From: Onchidella celtica
Lineage: Eukaryota > Mollusca > Gastropoda > Systellommatophora > Onchidiidae
DNA: 64,000 bases
Direction of reading: 5' to 3'
Assembly: GCA_963931925.1 (NCBI GenBank)
Contig: OZ007570.1
Location: 54,655,880 to 54,719,879, forward strand
Under the pieces are notes generated by a model. The model was given only the letters and a program-made list of their open reading frames with translations, was not told the origin of the DNA and ran no database searches. A program made the translations under genes and the position numbers. Positions 13,201 to 25,200 of the stretch are shown one piece after another (the first letter of the stretch is position 1; each line of letters starts with the position of its first letter).

Positions 13201-16200
13201 TCTACATACCAGTCATAACTGGAAAGACTCTCACTAGTCTTCTCGACTGCTTCCCTTTATGTCCGCCCGATGGGCTCTTATTCACAGGTCCGATCCGTAG
13301 GACCTTCTAACTTGCAGTGATAGTAATCCAGCGCTTTCGCCTCATTCAAACTTCCACACCACTCATACACGCACGCTTTTCCCACTTGTCTGCATGAGTT
13401 ATTTTTACTCTTCCCCTTTCACGTCTTTTCCTATCCGTCTGTCGTGAGCTCTTCTTATTCTACACCCGCTCTGTAGCAATCCCCTTAATTGCACTCACTC
13501 CACTCGTGACATCATCCCCCACCCCAAAAAAATTAATGCAATTAATTTCAAATCGCATCAAGATGACTGTCAACGAGTGAGCGTGAGCAATACCTACACT
13601 AGAAAAATGACCTAGCAGTTCCCCTAGTATATAGAATACCGAAATCAGGGGAAAATATGGGGATCAATATGGCCTGCAATATGCATATATGTGTCACATC
13701 ATGAATAGCTAACTAAACACAATATCTAATACAGAATCAAAAACCATTCAACCTATCAACCATTCTTCATATCATATTTATAATGTCAATATTTTAAAGT
13801 CGACTCATTCACACAGATCCTGTCAATGTTCCTGTCCTCCGATGTATAAGCTCCTGAAATCTTCCCCTAGGCTCGACTAAGGTAGTCGGCGATATGATTG
13901 CTGGTTCCTGGAATTGGTTGAATAACGAAGGTATACGGCTGCAAAGCCAATGCCCATCTAGACAAGCGTGGGCTGGACGAACGATTCTTCGACAAAAATG
14001 TCAGTGGTTTGTGGTCTGTCTGGATACAAAATTCTCGTCCCATGAGATAACGTCCCAGTTTCTGGACGGACCAGACAATGGCAAGACACTCACGCTCTAT
14101 GACAGAATACTTTCTTTCTCTCTGCAATAACTTCCTACTGACATAACATACACGATGGAGACATTCGTTCTTCTCCTGTAGAAGTCAAGCGCCGACACCA
14201 GAGTCCGACGCATCCGTTCTGAGGATAAAATTAGATCGAAAATCGGGTAATATCAGAATGGGTGACGATGATAATGCTGTCACCAAATTATAAAATGCTG
14301 TCTGACATTCAGACGTCCACTGGACCTTATCGGGTTGTCCCTTCTTAGTAAGGTCAGTAAGAGAAGATGACAAGGAGGAAAAATTTGGAATGAACTTTCT
14401 GTAATAATTTAAAATTCCCACTAAGCTTCTGACTTGTTTCTTTGTTTTAGAGATTTGCAACCCTACTAACTTGTCAATTTTTGTTACTTCAGGTCTCTGA
14501 ACACCTCTACCCACAATATGTCCTAAGAATACTATCTCTGGACATGCCAAATCCATCTTTGCGGGTTTAGCCGTTAACCCAAAATGACGTAATCGTTGAA
14601 AAATTACTGTTAGTGTCTGAATATGCTCAGACCATGTCGACGTATGGCATGCTATATCATCAAAGAATGACACGACATTAGGTATGTCCTTCAACACTAA
14701 TCTCATTAATCGTGCAAACGTCGCTGGCGCGTTCACCAACCCAAATGGCATGACCTTAAATTGGAATAATCCAATGGGCGTTTGGAACGCCGTGTATTGT
14801 TTAGACTCCTCAGTAAGCGGGATTTCCCAATACCCTTTCGTCAAATCTATCTTGGAAAACCACGTGGACCCGGCCAATGAAGCTATTAATTCCTCCTGGA
14901 ACGGGATAGGCTCCCCATCGCCTACCGTAATAGTGTTCAATCTTCGAAAATCAATACAGAACCGCACCGATCCATCAAGTTTTTTCACGAGGACGATGGG
15001 TGATGAATACGGCGATGTTGATGGTTCTATCACATCTAACTTCAACATTGACTCAACTTCCTTTATGACTCTATCTCTCGAAGAAAAAGGCAACGGATAC
15101 GGTCTAAGAAATACTGGCTTATCCGAAGTCAACTTTATTTGGTGCTCGATCACTGTAGTGCGACCCGGCAAATCCGTAACAACATCCGGAAATGACGCTA
15201 ACAGGGTCTCAAGTTCCCTACTCCTTGAACTCGTAAGGTCAGGGTTAATTTTTACGTCCCTGTAACCTTGTGTCGCAGTTAACTCCGGCAATTGAATTTG
15301 TAACTCTTCCTGCGCCTCGGTGTCGCTTACGTCACAGTCCAACTGGTCTACGACCCCCGTACAAGCAGTAGAGAAGACAGTCTCCTCTGGTCTTGTCTGT
15401 GCACACAGATACTGTGGTCTCTCATAAAATCTCTGTAGCATATTAACATGGAAAACCTTACTCGCTCCATCAATGTGGATAGCGTAATCTACCTTTGAAA
15501 CAACTCGCTCAATAACATAAGGGCCTTTCCATGTCATCAATAACTTATTATGGTCCCTAGGTAACAACAACAGAACCTTGTCTCCTGGCTTAAAAATTCT
15601 CAGTTTGGACCCTCTATCTTTATAGTCTTTTGCTCTTTTCGAAGCGATACTAGACGCTTCTTCTGCCATAGTGCGCGCTGCAGATAGTCTTTCTCTTAAA
15701 TCAACAAGGTCTATCGAAACCTTTTTAAACGGTTCCGAAACCGTGGGGATCTTTTGACGAGGAGCCTGGGGTGTACGACCCTTATGCGTCGTCTTTTGGC
15801 ACGCACTGCACGTCTTACAATATAACCGCACATCTCTATGTATCGATGGCCAATAAAAATATTTTAGAACTCTCTCCTTGGTTCTAGCACTTCCCATATG
15901 ACCCGCTAATGGGACATCATGTGCCAAATGCAATACTGTTGCGATCAGCAACGCTGGCACAACGACCTGCTTTAAAATGGAGGACACCGTTACATACTTA
16001 CGGAATAGAATGCCCGCCTGAACAATAAAGGAGGACGACCCGTTCTTATATCTCCTCGTTTTCTCGGTTCGCGCTTCCCCAAAACATGGGTTTAATGATG
16101 GGTCCTCCCTTTGTAATCTCGCCAAGCGCTCTGGCGTGATATCTAGGTTGACCGCTGGCGTCGCCAAAGGTCTAATCTTATCTTTATCCGCTACCCGTCG

Positions 16201-19200
16201 ACGTGTTTCGACCGCGGCGCAAAAGTCAATACCTTTTGATTGCGACCATGCTTGCACGTTCTCATCGGAAGGGGAAACTACCCGTGATACATTCCCAATG
16301 ATGAGCTGGGCGCCTGGAAAACAACCAACGACCGCTTCGACTTCCCCGCTAAGGAAAGGTGTATCTATCATTATTCTTGCCATGGGTAATTTCTCAATGG
16401 CCCCCGAAAATTGGATGCACGGGACAGTCTCACCTGTAAGCTGTGAATCCCGAATGCAGTCTCTATGCACTCCCACAACGGTAGATCCCGTATCTCGTAA
16501 AACCGAGACCGGTTCGTCCCCAACAAACCCCGGATAAACCCTAAGACCACCTCCTGTATGACATGAATTTATAACGGGGATCTTTCTCCCACAAGGTAAA
16601 ACACCGGAAGATAATAACTTCTCACAACTGGGACACTTAGAATACTGTCCGCCTCCGTTGTCCGATGTAACACACGCAGCCGCATGATGAAATTTATTTG
16701 GGGAACATGGACTGGAGCTACTGTCCACGTTCGCCGCTATCCTACCTGCAGGGCAGTTCACGCTGATGTGATCTGCTCTTCCGCAGTTCCAACACTTCGC
16801 GGCCCTACACTCGCGCGAAAAGTGACCCACGCGTCCGCAAGTCCAACACTCCGCTCCCTGTGCTGCTCTAGGCCTGGGTCTCCGTGACCCCTCGCGACCG
16901 GAACTAGAGTCCCTATGCCGTCGGTCATCGGCAAAGGTCACAACTCGCCCCCGGCCATTACCGCGACCTAGCCCTCCTGCTCGGTCAAACTTACCGGATC
17001 CATACGCCGGTGATTGGTGATAGCCCCTATGCTGCCCCTGGGCTTGCCCACTATAGGCACCACGCTGACGCGACCTGTCCCTAAGTCCTGCCGGCGACCC
17101 CTCGACAACGGCGACGTACCCCGCATCTTGGACGTACGCCCTGGCGACTGGTTTGGACGGATGCGCCGTACGGTATGCTTCCGCCAACTTAGACGCCTCC
17201 TGCACCGTCGCGGGTTCGTTCTCTTTCAGGAAAGCCACCAGATCTTTGTGGCACGCCGCGTACAGCTGGTCACGGATCATTAAGTCTTTCAGTTTAGCAA
17301 AATCCGCGCCCACATGCGCCAAGTCTACCCAGTTCGCGAAATACTCCGTTAGTCTCGCGACGAAGGCAGCAAAGTCCTCCCTGGTATCTGCACGTGCTCG
17401 CCTAAACTGCTCCCGGAAATATTCCTCGGTACGCGCAAATCGGCGAAGCAGCAAAGCCTTCAGCTTACCGTAATCTTGCACGTCTTCGCGCTGTAGCTCT
17501 TTAAAGTAGGTTAACGCTCGCCCCTGCAATAGCGATGCCAGGTACGTGGCCCATAATTCCTTATTTTCCCCCCATTGCAATTGTGCGTTCAGTTCGAACC
17601 TGTAAAGGAAGGCGTCTATGTCGTCCTTCCGGTCGTCGAACGTAGGGAGCTTAATCCTAACGCCACCTTTATTGGGTACCTGCCGCTCAACTGTTTCTGT
17701 TGGCGCATTCTTTTTGAGTTCTAATTCCGCGATTCTTACTCGCGCGTCTGTCTCCCGCTCTTGAGCTTCTATCTCCTTTAACTTTAACTCCCTCTCCTGA
17801 GCCTCTTTTTCTCGCTCTCTATCCTCAGCACGCTCATCGCGCATTTCTGCCTGCTGTTCTTTAATCCAGCCGCGTAGCTCCTCTCCCTCCGGGCCAAGTT
17901 CCTTACCCAACTTCATTAGTTGTTGGAGTTCCGCCATTTCACAGATCTATGGTTATGGTATCTATTATAAGACGACCAACCTGTCGGTATGATCACTAAC
18001 GATACGACCAGAGACCTGAGATCACACCAGATATAACTATACCCAGCTGTCTCAAATACAATTCAGAAATTTACCTTTACAGCACAACTAATTCTATATC
18101 TATAAAATGTATAGCACTATTAATTATAAAAGAAAATAGAAACGACAAGAATGAAGAAATATAGTAGAAGGACCACAAGTACGTCAAGGACAACGAACCA
18201 GACTAGGACAAAGACCTAAAAAAGAAAATATAATGGAAAAAAAAATGCAACCTAACTACGCCGATTACACTACAAGGTACGAACAAGGACAGTCTGAAAA
18301 AAAAGAACGTATCTACAAATAGGGAAGACAGGGACAAGAGAAACATCTTACTAAAACAACGAGGAAGATTGAACGCTACAATCTAAACAAAAATACAGGT
18401 CCCTACAGAACTGTTCACTGTGATGAACGAAGTTCCTAGATTAGCCCACCTCCCGAAGAGGACAAACTACGCTCACCACAGCAAACCCGCGCCACCACCC
18501 GTACAATCTATAACGACAACAAAAACAGCAAAAACAGGGAAAAAGACAGATTAAAGGAACAGCCCACAATCCAGGGCACAAAAATTTTGACTTTTACTTA
18601 ACTTTGACCCTAGATTTCAATTTCTCCCCTTCCTCGGAGCTCTGGCTGCTTGACCTCTACAGGCTGGCACGCACACTCTGCAGAAATTTAAGTACACATT
18701 AATACATATTCATAGCAATACATGCATCAATACATATTATTACTCATAAACATACATAAATCATATCATCATGAAAATTCCATTCATCCCACGAACAAAG
18801 ACAACAGCATGAATTCCTAGCACAACAGAAAAACAACTAGATATAACGAATACACAATGTCAAAAAGACCACAGGTAAACAGGACGAGCCCCCAGTGTCA
18901 CAACGGACGAGCCCCCAGTGTCACAACGGACGAGCCCCCAGTGTCACAACGGACGAGCCCCCAGTGTCACAAATCCCAGACTGGGAGATGTAATAGTTTA
19001 TGACAGGACGACAATCACGAACAAACAAGTTTAACACTTAACAAAACAACCCATCAGACTCACACATTTATTAAACATAATTATACATATAATAGCGCAA
19101 TTACATACATTATATTATTGAAATGAACTGCCGTACAACGGCCTCACTCTCACACACACTCTCCCTCGGATCCACAATCCGGTAGTTACTCCAAAAGGCA

Positions 19201-22200
19201 CTTCGGCCTCAGCCTCTCCCCTCAGGGTCTTAATAGTACATTAATGATTCACTGGCACCTCAGTCTCTCAATATCCCCTCCCTATTGTCATACACCTTAG
19301 CACTCCCCTAGCACCTCAGCAGGGCGATAACACATTATTATTTCCATAGCCATCAACATGGCAACAACATAGTATCAGTTCACTAGCCTATCAACATGGC
19401 AACAATATAGTATCTCATTCACTCTCATATCTACGTCCCTGCCCGTGGCCTGACTGCCACGACTTTATGTGCCTCTACTGTCCGGTACTGACAGCCTCAC
19501 TTCTGGCCTATGTGTGGCCTCCGGCCCTAGGCTGGCCTATCCCCTGTGCTCATCGAGGTGGCTCTTCGGCCCGTCCCCGACACCTACAAGAATAATATTA
19601 CATTGGTATAATACCCTACCATTTCTATTCACTCCACCTCTCCTTACAATCCATGAAGCGTACACACACTAGTTCACCTTTCACTCACCACACATCTTAC
19701 GGTAACACACTTCCATCGGAGTACACACTACTCACTCGCGCTACAAATCCATGAACTCACTTTCATCTATCGCTCGTGGCGCACATTGCTATATCCAATA
19801 TCAAGGACTTCCACATTCCTCACATATACTTATTCACATCATGGTAATAGACGAATATAATATAATACATCAATCATAATAATCAATCAACGTTCTACAT
19901 ACCAGTCATAACTGGAAAGACTCTCACTAGTCTTCTCGACTGCTTCCCTTTATGTCCGCCCGATGGGCTCTTATTCACAGGTCCGATCCGTAGGACCTTC
20001 TAACTTGCAGTGATAGTAATCCAGCGCTTTCGCCTCATTCAAACTTCCACACCACTCATACACGCACGCTTTTCCCACTTGTCTGCATGAGTTATTTTTA
20101 CTCTTCCCCTTTCACGTCTTTTCCTATCCGTCTGTCGTGAGCTCTTCTTATTCTACACCCGCTCTGTAGCAATCCCCTTAATTGCACTCACTCCACTCGT
20201 GACAGCCCCACTCTGCACAAAAGCCCACCAACTCCACAATACCATATCTTTGGCCTTTGTGTGTACCTACATCGCGACCCTATTTCGATCTAGTTCCAAC
20301 TCCAGTTTTTGCGCAACTGAGAAGGTCGACTTCACACGTTTGAGGAGTTATTATGATAAGGAGTTAAAATAAATCGGAACTGCATAAGTGCCACAACAAA
20401 TATTAAACAAATGTCAAAGTGTACATTTGTTATACCTCTTCTACATACTGAAAGATTTCCAGTTTTTCAGAAAATGGAGATATAACAAACAAGAACTGAT
20501 GTTGCCATATGCTTCTCCATATGGCCGACCAACTCCACAATATCTGAACGTTGTGCTTTGTCTGTGTGTGTTTTGGATTGGTTTTAAGGACACGTGGGAT
20601 ATCCCGCATTCTTTTTTTTTAATTATTTATTTTAGAAATTTACGATTTCGCTGAGTTCGACTAAATTGGGTGTTGTCCTACTTTTGTAAGAAGTTTCATT
20701 TCCAATCCATAGTCACAAGCATAGGTATATCCACCAGAAATAAAAGATCTAGGCATTAAAACTGACAGATTAATTATAACATTCCACTCCAGGTCTTCTT
20801 ACTTGCACTATTTTAGTCCTTCACCTTTTCTTTTAGACCCCAATGGTTAACGTTACAATGCCTCTCCGGCTTTTCAATTCTCCCTCTCCGTTCAGATTAT
20901 TATTCAAAGCCTCCTTTGGAACCTTCAATTAACCCAGACGTATATTCACTTATCCAACACAACAGTTCTGATACTTGCAAAACTAAATTTTAAATGGTCA
21001 AATGAATGCAGAAATATAAATACTCATCACGGAAAATCATCTATTTTTTTGATAAATTAAGAATATTCCAATTTTAGAACATTGGGCTCTGTTGACGTAT
21101 TCCTGGTAAGGAATGATGGGAACGACAAACAGAAAAACAACAACCCCACATTAAAGCAAATCATTTTGCTTCTACCAAGACAAGAGAGTCATACCAAATA
21201 GTTTTCACCATTATTTTGTGTCATGTCTGTTTATGCAGATTACCAGGATTTCATTTGTGGGAAACTAGCTGACGGCGCTACCCTGAAAATTGTTGATGGA
21301 AATAACGAAGAATGCAAGCCTGGGGAAGTAGGTCTCATACTGGCAAAAGGTGAACTGATGTACATTAATTTTGATTCACATAAATAGTCGTAAGATGAAA
21401 AAAAAAAGCCACGCCGACATGGATCGGTGTTCCTAATATAATTTATGGTAATGAAGTGTGTTAAAAACGTAATGTCCGTATTCGGGGCAATAAGTATGCA
21501 CCTTGAGCTTTTTATTATAATCCCTGATTCGACTGTTGTTGTTGTTTTTTTTAACGTGGCAAAATTACATTTTGAATACGGTACTAGTGGACATCAGAGA
21601 ATTAACAGAGTGAAATATATTTGTGTCAGGTGGCACCGTCCCTGTTAAATGAATAAAAAAAGCAAGCCGTACTTTCAGCAATGTCAGTTTCGTACAGAAG
21701 TGGCTGTACAATTTTTTTTTGGAAAATATGACCATCTCCAGGAACGATCGAAAAATGTGCAATACTTGTTTGTACATATCTAAAAGTGTAGCTGATAATA
21801 GCACGCTTTTTTTTTTGTCTTTGGGATTTGCGCGCCATACAGCGGCTGCCAAAATCAAGCAGTTTATGAAATATTCCAAGAGAAGTTAAACATCTTTACG
21901 TGGCGTATGCCCAGTTGATTTCTTTTCCCAAATTAATACTTTCCAGTCGCCGCAAATGAACTTTTCTTGGCTCTCCGTGTGGGTCATGACTCCGTATCTA
22001 GCTGAAATCAAATCTGACACGAATTTAAATCGTATTTAAACCAACATGACGGGCAGCATTAAAAATACTTGTAGTTCTGATAAATTTTGTTTACCGAGAT
22101 AATTGGCCTGCTCATTAAACCGATGGTGATTCATTTCCAGAGATAATTTTTTTTTCAATGAAAGTTGTTAAAACTATGATCTGATGTCAGAATTTATTCT

Positions 22201-25200
22201 GTAGTGTCACGATTAAGGTTGATGACCTTGTACGCCACGAGTATAGAGGGGGTAAACTTAGTAGGGGAGAAGGGGAGTTTTAAGTTGTTGACTAGCATGA
22301 AAGATTACTATCACGAGGAAGGTCGGTGGCCTTGTGCGCCACGAGTCTAAGGGAGGTGAGCTTAGCAGGGGAAAACACGGTTTTTAACATTGTTGACGAG
22401 CGTGAATAGATACACACGACTCGCTTTAAACTAGTCGCGTGTGCAAAAACCTCGGGAGTATAAGTAGAGGAGAAGCTCGACACACGTGGTTCCCAAATTA
22501 TTCGTTCCTAAAGGAAGACGCAGCGAGAAGTGGTCCGGGCGACAAGTGGAAGGTCGTGCCATGGGGACCAGGGGTGTTATGTATGTGAGGAATCTATGAA
22601 GGTTCCCCAAGTTATTCATTCCTAAAAGGAAGACGCAGAATTTATCGGTCCGGGCGACAAGTGGAAGGTCGTGCCAGTGGGGACCAGAAGTGTTAGGTGT
22701 GTGAGGGATCCATGATGTTCGCATGTATTTTCCAATAAGAAGAATTTAATCGGTCCGGGCGACAAGTGGAAGGTCGTGCCATGGGGACCAGAAGTTGAGG
22801 AGTTCTGATGATAGGATGGGAACCCATCAGAAGCTCGTGATTTGCGATGGCGGGTGTGAACCGTCGATGTGCTGTGTGTGTTTGCAGAAGAAGAGTCTTT
22901 GAGGACGGGATGATAACCCCTCAAGGAGCTAGTAATCTACGATGGCGGGTGTGAACTGTGTGTTCTTATTTGTGTGAAGCCGGGGACGTCTGTTTCCCCT
23001 TTTATCGTCGAAGTTAGAGATCTAGAAAGGATCGTGTGAACTCTGGAGACGTGAAACTGCATCAACGAGGAGGGCAGCTGTTGACAGAGACTATTAAGTA
23101 TACGTAGTTAAGTTTAGAGACAGAGGGATTAGATCTAGATGTGAAACGGGGAACAGATAATAGCCATGATCCCCAAGAGTACATTTGAAGTATCTCTATT
23201 TTTGTGATTATGTATGTGATTATCATGAGTTGAATGTTTTGACATAAGTTTTGTCATGCATTTATAATTAAATATCGTTTAATTTAAATCTCACTCCACG
23301 AGTCCGTTGATCGCTGGTCTGCTTGCTTGGCTTGTTAGCTGGGTTTGAAAGGTAAATAAGTTAGGTACTCATCACACACGTGGTCATGACCATCTTCACG
23401 CACGTGATCGTGACAGTAGTAAATTATCATAGATTAAATGTTCTTATTTTAATCTACTACGTGTGCCAGATTCTTTAATAACTAAATCTATTTTCCTACA
23501 ATTTCTGTAATTTTTACGTTTTCACAGCGGCACAGATTTTTCGCGGTTACTTCAACCGTTTAGAAGACCCTGACCCAAATAATGCGAAGGCATTCACCGA
23601 AGACGGTTGGCACATTACAGAGGACATGGGTTACTTTGATGAAAACGGAAGGCTTTTTGTTCTGGGACGAGACAAGGATACTATCATGTTTGGTTCAGCA
23701 GTTGTCTACCCTGGGTGGCTGGAAAGACGGGTCATTGAACATCCAGATATTGCAAAAGCTGTTGTTGTTCCTGCAAGTCCTCTTGTTTGTTTGTTTGTTT
23801 TGTTTTCAACAATAATATAAGTATAATAATTCATCCTCAAATTACCACCATCATCTTGTAAATGGCACGGTACCGCATCCATGCAACGGTTACTTTGAAT
23901 AGGAGGTTTTCATTTTTTGTTATGTTTCTGCTTTTTTCAGAATAATGACTTCAATGACATCTCAACTGCATTTTCATTACTGATATCTGAAAAACACAGA
24001 CGACGGACACCAAATGAAGCACTGTGATAATACTTATGCTGCAGATAACCCAAAATATCCAAACATCACTTTAATTTCTTTTAATTTTTCTTATATAATC
24101 TAGTTCGAAATACCTACCACTTTTTAGACACTCTTCAAACTATTGAAATCAAAATATTATTAATACAATATGTGAGAATTCCGAGAGCACAAGATAATCT
24201 ACATAGAAATAGTCATATAATATTGCGATTTTCACTGAATAATCAAAGAATCTTTAAATCTCGGTCTACGATTTAAAATTTTCATTCGGCGTAAATTGTG
24301 AAAATTTTTAGTCCAACTTCATTAATTTGCGGAAAGTTAGAAATCGCGCCTGTTGTTAAATTTGAGACAACAATGACTTCACTGTTTAACGTTTGACTGG
24401 AGAAGGGAGAAATATGAAAATTTAATTTTCAGTTACTTCGAAATGCACGTGACTGGGTAAACTAATGATTATAAAAAGCCTGACTTGAATGAGAGATTGT
24501 CCCACGTTCGAATCCCACACAATGCGGGTTCCAACTCAATTAATAGTTGTTAAGGCACTTGACCTTTGGCGGCCTATCACGAGTCAAATCAAAGCATCTT
24601 CTTCGGGAAAGTCTCACAATACCGGAAAAGAATGCAAATTTGTGATAAACAAACTAAATGTTTAGCTACAGCATATTTGGTTAGCCCAAATTTGATGTCC
24701 TATCAAACACTATATTATATTATTATTATTATTTTTTTTGTAATAATTTTTTCCTAGGTATCAGATCCTGTACTGTTCCACGATATCTGCGCCTGTGTAG
24801 TGCCAGTCGACGGACGCAGTCTCACTGAGGAGAATCTGAAAGAGTTCTGTGAAAAGATGTTCATCACCGACACTGACAGCGAAGGCGTTCCCATGCCTAA
24901 GTTTTTCTTGGTATAATTGTTTTGTCATGCCCGTGACATTGAACGACGTAAGCTGGGTTTTCATATGTGCGGAAACGGAAACGGTAAGGGAAACGCCCAA
25001 AACCCTTCAAGCAGTGAAATAGAAAGAATATTTTCATGTGTATTAAGATGCCGTTTCTGTACACACGGAAACACTCTTTATTTTAAACCTCTTGATGGAT
25101 TTTTGATGTATCCGCTGTCGTTTGTTTCCGTACACATAAAACCACATCTGTAGACCGTCGGACGAAAATCCCAGCTCGTCTCTAAATGAAGTTTCTCAAT

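Larger units (their letters stand above)
12272..20204 (-). mobile_element. LTR retrotransposon A (Ty3/Gypsy, Gmr1-like domain order)
   Basis: A 7933-bp element read on the minus strand inside intron 5 of ACS copy 1. It has two equal-length 1240-bp LTRs (TGTCAC...GTGACA) that look identical, a tRNA-Pro-type primer-binding site, a polypurine tract and one long Gag-Pol frame. Domain order is Gag, protease, integrase, RT, RNase H. The integrase core is mostly deleted and a nonsense codon precedes most of RNase H, so the copy is non-autonomous. Near-identical LTRs imply a recent insertion. The 5-bp flanks do not match (TGCAT left, GCCCC right); instead a 177-bp flank is duplicated. It is inserted within a MITE. 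Confidence 0.93.
22205..23415 (+). mobile_element. Solo LTR of a different family, intron 6 of ACS copy 1
   Basis: 1211 bp starting TGTCACGATTAAGG and ending GATCGTGACA, flanked by GTAG on both sides (22201-22204, 23416-23419) and absent from copies 2 and 3. Contains GAGTATAAGTAGAGG (TATA-like, about 22457) and several internal direct repeats. No internal coding region, so it is probably a solo LTR left by LTR-LTR recombination. Orientation is inferred from the TATA. Confidence 0.75.

Noticed and set aside
14684..15265. 193-codon + strand ORF
   Set aside because: It is antisense to the conserved RT of element A and has no family features; a shadow of the minus-strand frame.
18882..18964. CRISPR-like direct repeats
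   Set aside because: Units are head-to-tail without spacers, lie at an LTR/PBS junction, and the genome is eukaryotic.
22523..22790. CRISPR-like or satellite array
   Set aside because: Only three diverged units within an LTR; better read as LTR-internal repeats.
24490..24520. Functional tRNA gene in intron 7
   Set aside because: A B-box-like word is present but no complete cloverleaf could be drawn; treated as a SINE relic.
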